Shown here: one piece after another, positions 24,107 through 31,670 of the stretch | Layout of the letters: the number at the start of each line of letters is the position of its first letter | Position numbering within the stretch: position 1 is the first letter of the stretch | Assembly (NCBI GenBank): GCA_959027945.1 | Contig: CAUFRO010000008.1 | Span: 1-61,583, forward strand | Direction of reading: 5' to 3' | DNA length: 61,583 bases | Origin: an uncultured Collinsella sp. | Lineage (GTDB): Bacteria; Actinomycetota; Coriobacteriia; Coriobacteriales; Coriobacteriaceae | Program-made: the position numbers and the translations under genes | The notes under the pieces: generated by a model | The model's database searches: none | What the model was told of the DNA's origin: nothing | What the model saw: only the letters and a program-made list of their open reading frames with translations

Positions 24107-24234
24107 CCGAAAGACCTTCGCAGGGGCCCTGTTCGGGCAGGGGCGCGGAAAGGGCTCAGCACAGCCCACCGAAAGACCTTCGCAGGGGCTTTCTTCGGGC
24201 AGGGGCGCGGAAAGGTCTCAGAACAGCCCGCCGA
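24107..24234. repeat. 62-bp tandem repeat, two copies plus partial
   Basis: The unit starts CCGAAAGACCTTCGCAGGGG and contains TTCGGGCAGGGGCGCGG. Copies begin at 24107 and 24169, a partial one begins at 24231 (CCGAAAGCCC), and a degenerate GCGAAAGACC precedes them. A period of 62 is not a multiple of three, so it is not coding. It fills the 24021-24297 gap between the metallophosphoesterase gene and the two unknown genes. Confidence 0.7.
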
Positions 24235-24297
24235 AAGCCCTCGAAAAGCCCTTCAAAGGTCGGTGCGCCGTAAGGCGCATTATCGTCTCAATCAGGT

Positions 24298-25026
24298 CTA
24301 CGCGCAGTCGGTTGCTCGCATCTGTGCAAGCGTCTCGATGATTTGACGCTCGGATACCGGGCGAAGGCGCCATGCGTCGAGTCCGATGTTGACGCTCGTT
24401 CCGTCAAGGAACTCGTCGGGCGATTTCCCGTGGGTGTGCCCGTAGAGATGGACGATGCCGTCAGGCACGTCGGGGGCGTATTTCAATAACGCCTTGTCCA
24501 GCGAGTTCGCCGCGACATCCTCTAGCTCGACGCCCCGTTCGATGTACGCCTTGCGCGGCGTGTGCGAGATGATGGCGGGCATGCCGTTCGCAAGCGTCAG
24601 GAACAGGTTGGACGATATGGAGCCGATGCAGACGGACGCGAAATCGTACGCGTTGGTGTTTCGGATGTGGAAGCCGTCGTGATTCCCCAGTATCAGGTGG
24701 ATGCGCGAATGGGGTACGGTCAGGTCGTCGAGCAGGTACAGGGCGCGGCGGAGGCTCTTGTGGCCGCCGGCGGACAGGTCGCCCGCGATGTAGAGGTCGT
24801 CGTTCTTCCCGCATACCGCGTTGATGCGTTTAATGATGGTTCTGTCATGGGCCTCCGTGTCGACCATCTCGTTGAATCGGTACTCCGACAGCTCGCGTCG
24901 TAATTGATTTAAGCCGTCAGGCGCCTCGATGGTGTCGCGGTCGGGACGCATCCCTGGTTTCCAGAAGCCGCGCGTCGCGGCGACGAACGGGTGGGCTAGG
25001 TGCAGGTCGGATGTGAAGTAGCGCAT
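24298..25026 (-). CDS. calcineurin-like metallophosphoesterase
   Basis: Protein of 242 aa with all metallophosphoesterase motifs: DLHLAHP near the N-terminus, GDLS, GNHD and HLYGHTHG at the C-terminus. It has no signal peptide, so it acts in the cytosol. Proteins of this compact type occur in phages and mobile elements; the substrate could be a nucleotide, nucleic acid end or phosphoprotein. GGGGAG lies about 10 nt before the ATG. It stands alone on the minus strand within the element. Confidence 0.85.
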   Translation of the reverse strand: MRYFTSDLHLAHPFVAATRGFWKPGMRPDRDTIEAPDGLNQLRRELSEYRFNEMVDTEAHDRTIIKRINAVCGKNDDLYIAGDLSAGGHKSLRRALYLLDDLTVPHSRIHLILGNHDGFHIRNTNAYDFASVCIGSISSNLFLTLANGMPAIISHTPRKAYIERGVELEDVAANSLDKALLKYAPDVPDGIVHLYGHTHGKSPDEFLDGTSVNIGLDAWRLRPVSERQIIETLAQMRATDCA

Positions 25027-25464
25027 ATGTTAAGTTCTCCCCTTTCGTTATATGATTTTGCGTTTTTGGCTCTCGCCGACGTGAGTCGGTTGTATGGGAT
25101 AGAGGTTCTGGTTTATGCCTAGAAGCGATTTTATTGAGTGGTTGGTATAAGGACGCCATTGCGTCTGTTTCGTGGCCTTAAATCGCCTCTCAGGGTGTTT
25201 GGGAACCGTTGGCTTGCGTCCGTTAAGTCGTATTTACGATAGCAAGCCTCGTTTATGATTCCTTTGATGGTTCGCGGCAGCGCCGCGACCTATTATTGCT
25301 TTTACGTAAAAATAAAGGGGAGCACCCGTTATGCGGATGCTCCCCTTGTTCGGGAAACGGACACCTGCACGCGACCGAAAGGGAGCGCGCGGGTCTGTGA
25401 GGGCTATGCCCGAACACAGTACGTGCCGTGATGATGTCGTCATTGTTGATGGCCACGCCACCCG
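25027..25464. other. intergenic gap in the element
   Basis: There is no gene that I can support here. It contains CCTTAAATCGCCTCT near 25175, resembling the repeat arm at 17671-17683. It also has a hairpin TCGCGGC-AGC-GCCGCGA (about 25272-25288) and the terminator at 25315-25347. Confidence 0.5.
25315..25347 (-). terminator. terminator of the exported-protein operon
   Basis: A perfect 10-bp stem AAGGGGAGCA / TGCTCCCCTT with a 13-nt loop. On the minus strand it is followed by TATTTTTA. Confidence 0.8.
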
Positions 25465-26598
25465 TTACTGACGAGCACCACACGAACTGCAATACACGTA
25501 GTCCACGTAGGTTTCGGTCTTGTTGGTACCGTGGTCTTCCTTGTGGGAACCAGTCTGGACAGTCTGGGTCTCGTAAACAGTTTCCATACGGTAGTTATCA
25601 GGCAAACCCTGCTTGATGAGTGCTACAGCGTGTGACTCGGCGTCGGCGTCGCTAGTAGTGGTATAGCCGTCGTAAGAGAAGATGTATTTGGTACCGACAG
25701 CGACCTGCTGAGTACTGTAGTCTGGCACGTCGACCCAGTTGCTTACCCAGACATTGCGGGTGGCCGTGTGGTTCACCCAAGTGTGCGTGTGGACAGGCTT
25801 GGAAGGCTGGCTGGACTGGGAGGGCTTGCTGGAAGCAGAACCAGCGTTCGAAGAACCGTTGTTGGAAGGCTGGGAACCAGCGTTGCTGTCGGCCTTGGCG
25901 TTGTTGTCGTTCTTGGCAGACGGCGTCGTCTGTGCGGGCTTGTCGTTGACATCGACGTCCTTGTCGGCGTCAGTTGCCTCCTGCTTGGTCTTGTCGCTCG
26001 CGTTCGGGTTCTTGGCGACGTTGCCGTCGAGCTTGTCGAGGATGCTGGTACCGGCATCGCCCTTCAAGGTCTCGTCACCCTTCTTGATGGCGTCCTTGGT
26101 CTTGTTGACGATGTCGGCGAGCATGTCGTCGGTGACCTTGTCGGCGGGAATCTGCGCCATAGGGCAGTTGACCGCAGGTGCGGTCTTCGCGTCGGCGTCG
26201 ACGGTGATGTCGACGGGAGCGCCCGTGTCGTAGATGTCGAACGCGGAACCGTCGGAGTTGACGGGGCTGACGAAGCTCACGGTGTAGTCGCCCTCTGCGA
26301 GTTCGACCGTGGAAGCGCCCTTGTTGCCCTCGGCATCAGGGGTCACCGCGTGGTAGAAGTCCACGTCGTTGCCCTCGATATGGGCGATGGCGGGCGTGGA
26401 GTTCTCGTCCCAGCCGTGGTCGGCCGTGACGCTGAGGGTCACATCGACGGTCTTTTGTTCGTCGGTATCGGTCTTGTCTTGCTGTGTGAAAGCGCCTGAT
26501 GCTGCGGCAATCGACACGGCTATGACGGCAACGACTACGATTACGATGACCGCTGTATGCGGCTTGTGGTTTTTAACCCATTCGATTGCCTTTTCCAT
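25465..26598 (-). CDS. membrane-anchored surface protein, unknown
   Basis: Protein of 377 aa. A single transmembrane segment (residues 16-36, AVIVIVVVAVIAVSIAAASGA) anchors a long extracellular part. Residues about 45-140 look like a beta-sandwich (VDVTLSVTADHGWDENSTPA; EGDYTVSFVSPV). A Ser/Asn/Lys-rich linker follows, then a C-terminal module HTHTWVNHTATRNVW..YVDYVYCSSCGARQ with a Cys pair that may bind metal or form a disulfide. Its ATG directly abuts the stop of the lipoprotein gene, so they form an operon. Surface exclusion, adhesion or mating contact are possible roles; none is shown. Confidence 0.72.
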   Translation of the reverse strand: MEKAIEWVKNHKPHTAVIVIVVVAVIAVSIAAASGAFTQQDKTDTDEQKTVDVTLSVTADHGWDENSTPAIAHIEGNDVDFYHAVTPDAEGNKGASTVELAEGDYTVSFVSPVNSDGSAFDIYDTGAPVDITVDADAKTAPAVNCPMAQIPADKVTDDMLADIVNKTKDAIKKGDETLKGDAGTSILDKLDGNVAKNPNASDKTKQEATDADKDVDVNDKPAQTTPSAKNDNNAKADSNAGSQPSNNGSSNAGSASSKPSQSSQPSKPVHTHTWVNHTATRNVWVSNWVDVPDYSTQQVAVGTKYIFSYDGYTTTSDADAESHAVALIKQGLPDNYRMETVYETQTVQTGSHKEDHGTNKTETYVDYVYCSSCGARQ

Positions 26599-27549
26599 TT
26601 AGTCCACCTCTATCCCTTTTGTGTCAGGGGTGTCTAACACGAAGCCGGCGTGGTTTTCGTTGACTATTGTGGCAAGCCCGCTGAAGCCGGCGAATGTCGT
26701 GTCGTAGACGGTCTGCTTATTGACAGGAGAAAAAAGCTCGATGCGCTCGTTGCGAATTGCCTTTCCGGCTTCGGTATAGCTTACGTTTATACCCCAATTG
26801 AGTACATCGGCAGGGGTTTGCTCTTCGTAGTCTGACTCTCCCATGTGGCCTAACTGCGCTTTGTAGAAGGAATACGAAGGGGCGTCGAAGGATATCGTCT
26901 CGCTCTGCGTGTTGTTTCCGGTGCCGTCTGTCTCAATGCGAAGCGTGTACGGCTGAGCCTTCGGTTCCTGATACGTAGCCGACTTAGTTGCGGCCTGACC
27001 GTCTTTCGCCGCGTTCAGTAGAGCTTCCAATTCGGAGAGCGTTTGGTTGTAAATAGACTTCGTCTGTTCTAAATCAGCGTCGGTTAGGTCTGACAGTGCG
27101 CTTCCGCCAAGCCAGGACGTGTACGTGCCGCTGTCGTACTCATCTTTCAGAGCATCGTAGGCGCTTTGAATGTGCTCAATAGCCGGAGCTGTACTGTCGA
27201 GGGCGTCCTTACGTTCTGTGTCGAACACCTTCTTGTCTTGCTCCTTTGCCATCTCAACGATTTCATCGTCAGACTTACCGTTCAAGTCTGCGAATGTCGC
27301 TCCATCGCATTGGTATGCGGTGACGTTGCCGTTTCCGTCAAAGACAAGAATGCGGTCAATTTCTCCGTCTTTCTCTATTGCGTCATTCTTGTTGTACTGC
27401 ACCCATACGCTTTTCTGCCCGAAAGCCTGAGACACAGCAAGCGGCTCACTCGCACTCTTTACATCGTTTGTACCGCCACAGCCTGCGAGTGTGAGTGTGA
27501 GCAGGCATGCAGTGACTACCGCAGCTGCGGTAAGTCTTCTCTTCTTCAT
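26599..27549 (-). CDS. lipoprotein of unknown function
   Basis: Protein of 316 aa with a type II signal peptide (MKKRRLTAAAVVTACLLTLT) and lipobox LAGC, so it should be anchored outside the membrane. The mature part has a region with DGNGNVTAYQCDGATFADL, a helical middle (ALKDEYDSGTYTSWLGGSAL..SELEALLNAAKDG) and a beta-rich end. The ATG at 27549 has GGAGGT 7 nt upstream. It is the first gene of a two-gene operon with the adjacent anchored protein, divergent from the XRE regulator, which probably controls it. Confidence 0.75.
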   Translation of the reverse strand: MKKRRLTAAAVVTACLLTLTLAGCGGTNDVKSASEPLAVSQAFGQKSVWVQYNKNDAIEKDGEIDRILVFDGNGNVTAYQCDGATFADLNGKSDDEIVEMAKEQDKKVFDTERKDALDSTAPAIEHIQSAYDALKDEYDSGTYTSWLGGSALSDLTDADLEQTKSIYNQTLSELEALLNAAKDGQAATKSATYQEPKAQPYTLRIETDGTGNNTQSETISFDAPSYSFYKAQLGHMGESDYEEQTPADVLNWGINVSYTEAGKAIRNERIELFSPVNKQTVYDTTFAGFSGLATIVNENHAGFVLDTPDTKGIEVD

Positions 27550-27645
27550 ACTATGTACCTCCAAATGATTAAGATTTTTAGCCTCACCCGCCGCATCGAA
27601 GTGGATGCGGGTCTAATGATATGTCGGGGCCAGAAGAATATGAAG

Positions 27646-27671
27646 TGTATGGGCTGAAAATAGCCTATACA
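27646..27671. promoter_or_regulatory. palindromic operator 1
   Basis: TGTATGGGCT and AGCCTATACA arms (one mismatch) flank a 6-bp AT centre. It lies between the lipoprotein and XRE genes and is a likely binding site of the XRE protein. Confidence 0.5.
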
Positions 27672-27696
27672 GATTATTAAATTATACACACATTCT

Positions 27697-27728
27697 CCAT
27701 ACGATTCAAAAGTAGATGAATTGTATGG
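27697..27728. promoter_or_regulatory. palindromic operator 2
   Basis: CCATACGATTC and GAATTGTATGG arms (one mismatch). It shares the GTATGG half-site with operator 1, and lies just before the XRE start codon, consistent with autoregulation. Confidence 0.5.
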
Positions 27729-27739
27729 GCGGTTAGAGG

Positions 27740-28078
27740 ATGAAATACTACGAAATAGGACAGCGCATACGCCGCTATCGCAAGGCATGCGGTCTGTCGC
27801 AGGAGGCTCTTGCCGAGAAGGCTGGCATTTCTGCAACGCATATGAGCCACATCGAGACCGGGAACACCAAGCTGAGCCTTCCGGTTCTCGTAAACATTGC
27901 GGAGGCTCTTTCGGTGCAGACGGATGCCCTGCTTTACGACACCCCACGATTTTCCAAGACGGTTGCGTCGGAACACATACAGAATCTGCTTGATTCATGC
28001 ACGACGGAACAGCTCTATGTGATTATTGATACTCTCGAAGCTCTCAAGGTTTCACTGGACAAGCACGTGGGTGATTGA
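27740..28078 (+). CDS. XRE-family transcriptional regulator
   Basis: DNA-binding protein of 112 aa with a Cro/CI-type HTH at residues 7-60 (IGQRIRRYRKACGLSQEALA, then AGISATHMSHIETGNTKLSL). The C-terminal half (SEHIQNLLDSCTTEQLYVII) is probably for dimerisation. It lies divergent from the exported-protein operon, and the 190-bp gap has two palindromes sharing GTATGG. The ATG is almost abutting GAGG, so translation may be weak. Confidence 0.85.
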   Translation: MKYYEIGQRIRRYRKACGLSQEALAEKAGISATHMSHIETGNTKLSLPVLVNIAEALSVQTDALLYDTPRFSKTVASEHIQNLLDSCTTEQLYVIIDTLEALKVSLDKHVGD

Positions 28079-28100
28079 ATTGATTTACAGCCTCGACTTG

Positions 28101-28134
28101 TGAAAGCCCGGTACGAATAGGTGCCGGGCTTTTT
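28101..28134 (+). terminator. terminator of the XRE gene
   Basis: Stem AAAGCCCGG / CCGGGCTTT with a 12-nt loop, followed by a run of T. Confidence 0.85.
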
Positions 28135-28183
28135 TCGTGCGCCCATAGGTCGCTATTATTGCCTATATACACCAACAGGCTAT

Positions 28184-28212
28184 TGACAAAATACACGTTT
28201 GGGCGCATAAGA
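28184..28212 (+). promoter_or_regulatory. promoter upstream of the HTH and recombinase genes
   Basis: A perfect TTGACA -35 is followed 17 bp later by CATAAG and then by GATATA. It precedes the HTH gene at 28237 and the serine recombinase gene. Confidence 0.5.
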
Positions 28213-28236
28213 TATACATAAATGGGGGTGATTTCA

Positions 28237-28524
28237 ATGGATGAGAACACAGACAGCATGACTCCGGCCGAGGAGCTTAAACACATGCGCGAGCTGTACG
28301 GTATGAAGCGCTCCGAGTTCTGCGAGCATTTTGGAATCCCTCTACGCTCGCTGCAACATTGGGAGATTGGAGACCGCAAGCCGGCTCCATTTCTGGTTTT
28401 CCTTCTTCGCAAGGTGTACGACCTCGAACAGGAGAATAAATACTTGCAAGAGTGCATCGACACACTCGACCGTCAAAACGATGAGCTGAAAGCACTTATT
28501 AAGTCTCAGGCAAATACACAGTAA
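28237..28524 (+). CDS. HTH protein next to the recombinase
   Basis: Protein of 95 aa. The N-terminal HTH (TPAEELKHMRELYGMKRSEF, FGIPLRSLQHWEIGDRKPAP) is of the type seen in HigA/MqsA-like regulators. The C-terminus is a coiled coil (YDLEQENKYLQECIDTLDRQ). The ATG at 28237 was chosen because GGGGGTGA lies 7 nt upstream. It lies 18 bp before the serine recombinase gene and is co-transcribed with it, so it may regulate or direct integration and excision. Confidence 0.75.
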   Translation: MDENTDSMTPAEELKHMRELYGMKRSEFCEHFGIPLRSLQHWEIGDRKPAPFLVFLLRKVYDLEQENKYLQECIDTLDRQNDELKALIKSQANTQ

Positions 28525-28542
28525 TAACCGAGGTGGATTTTC

Positions 28543-30342
28543 ATGAGTACAAATAAAGAATTACGCGAGGGGGTGGCCGACAAGGCAAAAACCTGCTTCC
28601 TGTATGTTCGCGTCTCCACGAAGATGCAGGTGGAGAATGGGGAATCAATCGAGGCGCAGCTGTACGACCTGCGCGACTATGCAAAGCGAAATAACCTGCG
28701 CATCTTGCACGAATATATTGACGATGGATATTCAGGTAAGAACATCACCGGGCGTCCCCACTTCCAAGAGATGATGGAAGAGATAAAATCCGGTGTTCGC
28801 GTGAACTATGTTCTTGTGTTCAAGCTGAGCCGTTTCGGGCGTAACGCAGCAGACGCACTTTCGTCGCTTCAACTTATGCAGGATTACGGAACAAACCTCG
28901 TCTGCGTCAAGGATGGCATCAACAGCGAAGCCCAGATGGGCAAGATGATGATTGCGTTCATGTCGGCGTTCGCAGAAATGGAACGTGAAAACAATCTTGT
29001 TCAGACGATGGCTGGGCGCGAGCAGAAGGCCCGCGAGGGAAAGTGGAATGGCGGACAAGCCCCCTATGGCTATAAGCTCGTCAAGGACGAAAAGGGCAAG
29101 GGGCATCTGGAAATCGACGAAGACGAGGCGGAAATCGTTCGCATCATATTCCGCGAGTACACCAAGAACGGCAAGGGCGTTATGGCGCTCGCATCTTGGC
29201 TTAATGCGCAGGGATACCGTAAGAATGTCCGTGGGAACGGCAAGTACGAGCACTTTGTCCCGACGTTTCTAAAGAACGTACTGTGCAACCCTGTATATAT
29301 TGGAAAAATTGCTTACGGACGTCGCAGGACGACACCCGTCAAGGGCAAGCGCAACGAATACCGCATGATTAAGCAGTCCGATTATGACGTGTACGATGGA
29401 GAGCACGAGGCCATCATTGACGAGGCTACATGGAACGCGGCACAGGAGCGCATGGCCGAGGAGTCTCATCCGTTCCCGGAAGCAAAGACTGGCGAGCACG
29501 TGCATCTTCTCACGGGAATGCTCATCTGCCCGGTATGCGGGCGCAAGATGATTGCCAATGTCTCACACGGAAAGCGAAAGAAGGACGGGACTGTAGGCAA
29601 GTCCACCTACGCGTACGCCTGCAAGTACAGCAAGAAACAGTTCGGGCCAAGTTGCACGTTTACCCGCCAGTTCAAGCAAGAGTACATCGACAGAGAAGTA
29701 ATCGAGGTCATAGCACGTGCCGCCTACTCCGATATATTCGAAGAGCGTGTGCGCGACGAGCTTGATGCCGCTGTGGATATTGAAAAGCTGGAAGCGGACA
29801 TGGAACGCATAGGCAAGGCACTGGACAACAACAAGGCTGCAAGGCGCATGCTGTCCCGCAAGCTCGATTCTTTGGACGTGTCCGACCGTAGCTATGAGCG
29901 TAAGTACGAGGATATGCAGGCGCGGCTCGATAAGCTATATGACGAGTACGCAGACATCGAGACTGCGTTCGATGACGCAAAGTCGAAGCTGGAGAGCGCC
30001 AAGGAGAAGCAAGTGACGACTGCTCGCATATACGAGATGCTTGACGAGTTTCGTGAACATTTCGACGAGTATGACCCTGTGCGTAAGAAGGAGATTCTGC
30101 GGCAGGTAGTGGATAGTGTTGAGATAAATCCTGACGCAAACCCGAAGAAGGGTGACACGATTGTGACGCGTGTGCGCTTCAAATGCCCCGTATCCTTTTA
30201 TCCTACGTTGCCCGAAGAGGCTTATGATGCACTCGGCGTCAAGGAGTTCAACCGCTTGGAAACGACAGAATATGTTTCCGAGAAAAATTCTCGGGTTGAC
30301 GAAGATACCGTTGAGACGGTCGTCCACCTTAGGCGCAACTAG
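28543..30342 (+). CDS. large serine recombinase (integrase)
   Basis: Site-specific recombinase of 599 aa. The catalytic resolvase domain (residues about 15-160) has Ser25 in YVRVSTKMQ and the Arg-rich FKLSRFGRN. It is followed by the recombinase domain (GGQAPYGYKLVKDEKG..LASWLNAQGYR), a zinc ribbon beginning with C329-P-V-C332, and a long coiled coil at about 410-500. This is the integrase that inserts the element in rlmD. Its last nine codons, from GAG at 30313 (ETVVHLRRN), appear to be the native 3' end of rlmD captured at integration. The free circular element would therefore encode a different C-terminus. Confidence 0.93.
   Translation: MSTNKELREGVADKAKTCFLYVRVSTKMQVENGESIEAQLYDLRDYAKRNNLRILHEYIDDGYSGKNITGRPHFQEMMEEIKSGVRVNYVLVFKLSRFGRNAADALSSLQLMQDYGTNLVCVKDGINSEAQMGKMMIAFMSAFAEMERENNLVQTMAGREQKAREGKWNGGQAPYGYKLVKDEKGKGHLEIDEDEAEIVRIIFREYTKNGKGVMALASWLNAQGYRKNVRGNGKYEHFVPTFLKNVLCNPVYIGKIAYGRRRTTPVKGKRNEYRMIKQSDYDVYDGEHEAIIDEATWNAAQERMAEESHPFPEAKTGEHVHLLTGMLICPVCGRKMIANVSHGKRKKDGTVGKSTYAYACKYSKKQFGPSCTFTRQFKQEYIDREVIEVIARAAYSDIFEERVRDELDAAVDIEKLEADMERIGKALDNNKAARRMLSRKLDSLDVSDRSYERKYEDMQARLDKLYDEYADIETAFDDAKSKLESAKEKQVTTARIYEMLDEFREHFDEYDPVRKKEILRQVVDSVEINPDANPKKGDTIVTRVRFKCPVSFYPTLPEEAYDALGVKEFNRLETTEYVSEKNSRVDEDTVETVVHLRRN
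30313..30320. other. attR core of the integrated element
   Basis: GAGACGGT, the right copy of the shared octamer. It is codon-aligned with the left copy, followed by host sequence encoding VHLRRN and a stop, the expected native end of rlmD. Confidence 0.7.
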
Positions 30343-30448
30343 CCACTTAATCATTGCTCAGAAAAATCATTGGGAAATCGAGCGTGGCAAGCGGAGGTCT
30401 TCGGGGTATAAGACGGCTAATTGTATGCCGCCTATGAAAGGAACCCTC

Positions 30449-30991
30449 ATGCCCAGCGTTGCCGTTCTTGCCGCCGATGGCTTTGAAACGATTGAATGCC
30501 TGACCATGGTCGATGTCATGCGTCGCGGCGGTGTGCGCGCCACGCTCGTCTCGATCATGCCCACGCGCGAGGTCGTAAGCTCGCTGCAGATTCCCGTAAC
30601 TTGCGACGCACTCTTTGACGAGATTAACTTTGACGAGTACGACTGCGTCGTGCTGCCCGGCGGCCTGCCCGGTGCCACCAACCTGCGCGCCGACCAGCGC
30701 GTCTGCGACTTAGTCTGCGATTTCGCCGCGACCAAGCACGTCGCCGCCATCTGCGCCGCCCCGTTTATCCTGGGTGAGCTTGACCTGCTCGAGGGACGCC
30801 ACGCCACGTGCTTCCCCGGCTTTGAGAAGAGTTTTCCCGAGGGCGCCTATACCGGCGACAAGGTCACGCACGACGGCAACATCATCACCGCCAGCGGCAT
30901 GGCCCAGTCGCTCCCCTTTGCGCTTGAGCTGCTGCGTACGCTCGCCGGCGACAAGGCTGTCGAGAAGGTTGCCGAGGGCATTCAGCTATGA
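30449..30991 (+). CDS. DJ-1/PfpI family protein
   Basis: Cytosolic protein of 180 aa of the DJ-1/PfpI superfamily, YajL/ThiJ-like. It shows VAVLAADGFETIECLTMVDV, VLPGGLPGATNL and the nucleophile elbow with Cys in AAICAAPFIL. Members act as protein or nucleotide deglycases or oxidative-stress proteins; the exact reaction is not fixed. AAAGGA lies 7 nt before the ATG. Its stop overlaps the Maf start by 4 bp (ATGA). Before integration of the element it would have followed rlmD directly. Confidence 0.88.
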   Translation: MPSVAVLAADGFETIECLTMVDVMRRGGVRATLVSIMPTREVVSSLQIPVTCDALFDEINFDEYDCVVLPGGLPGATNLRADQRVCDLVCDFAATKHVAAICAAPFILGELDLLEGRHATCFPGFEKSFPEGAYTGDKVTHDGNIITASGMAQSLPFALELLRTLAGDKAVEKVAEGIQL

Positions 30992-31569
30992 TTTTGGCTT
31001 CGCAATCACCGCGCCGCATCGAGTTGATGCGCGAAGCGGGCTACGACATCCGCGTCATTCCCGCTGACATCGACGAGACTCCTTTTGATGACGAAACCCC
31101 GCTTACGCTTGTCGAGCGCTTAGCTCGCGCTAAGGCTGCCGCCGTTGCCGCCGAGCACGCCGAGCCCAATGAGTTGACCATCGCGGCCGACACCATCGTC
31201 ACCTTCGATGGCAAGCTTTTGGGCAAGCCGGCAAACGAGGACGAAGCCCGCACCATGCTCCACGAGCTCTCGGGGCGCACGCACCAGGTCGCAACCGGCG
31301 TCTGCATCGTTAGAGCCGGAGACGCCACAGCCCCGCACGCCGCCGAGAGCCTGTCGTTTGTCGATGTGACCGACGTGACGTTCTATGAGCTCACCGACGA
31401 GCAGATTGAGCGCTACGTCGCCTCGGGCGAGCCCATGGACAAGGCAGGCGCCTACGGCATTCAGGGCACAGGCGGACGCATGCTCGTGCATGATATTTCG
31501 GGCGACTTCTACAACGTGGTGGGCCTGCCCATCGCTCGCGTCGCGCGCGCGATTCAAAAACTATCGTAA
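30988..31569 (+). CDS. maf: Maf-like nucleotide pyrophosphatase
   Basis: Cytosolic protein of 193 aa, Maf/YceF family, which hydrolyses non-canonical or excess nucleoside triphosphates to monophosphates and is linked to septum control. Motifs are SQSPRRIELM near the N-terminus, AADTIV, GKP, SGRTHQV and DKAGAYGIQG. The start overlaps the DJ-1 stop (ATGA), so they are translationally coupled. Length is normal. Confidence 0.92.
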   Translation: MILASQSPRRIELMREAGYDIRVIPADIDETPFDDETPLTLVERLARAKAAAVAAEHAEPNELTIAADTIVTFDGKLLGKPANEDEARTMLHELSGRTHQVATGVCIVRAGDATAPHAAESLSFVDVTDVTFYELTDEQIERYVASGEPMDKAGAYGIQGTGGRMLVHDISGDFYNVVGLPIARVARAIQKLS

Positions 31570-31576
31570 TTGCATC

Positions 31577-31600
31577 TGGCGCTGGGTATCCCCCAGCGCC
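31577..31600 (+). terminator. hairpin after maf
   Basis: GGCGCTGGG-TATC-CCCCAGCGCC, a strong stem without a T run. A second stem CCGGGC / GCCCGG follows at about 31635-31651, before the peptidase ribosome site. Confidence 0.45.
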
Positions 31601-31670
31601 TACAATTTCGGCGTACCGTACGGATCCCGACCGGGCATAAGGCCCGGCGGAAAACCGATAGGAGTAAAAC

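Larger units (their letters stand above)
17267..30320. mobile_element. integrative mobilizable element in rlmD (about 13.05 kb)
   Basis: Bounded by GAGACGGT at both ends. It contains an iteron-rich field, an HTH_17 protein, a D5-type primase-helicase, an oriT-like zone, MobC and MobA, several unknown and exported proteins, two HTH regulators and a large serine recombinase at the right end. No type IV secretion genes are present, so it would be mobilizable rather than self-transmissible. Insertion near the 3' end of rumA/rlmD by serine recombinases is known for integrative elements of Firmicutes. Both junctions keep the reading frame, which exchanges the 3' ends of two genes. Confidence 0.88.

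Noticed and set aside
24107..24234. CRISPR array
   Set aside because: Tandem repeat units are directly adjacent without spacers, and no cas genes are present.
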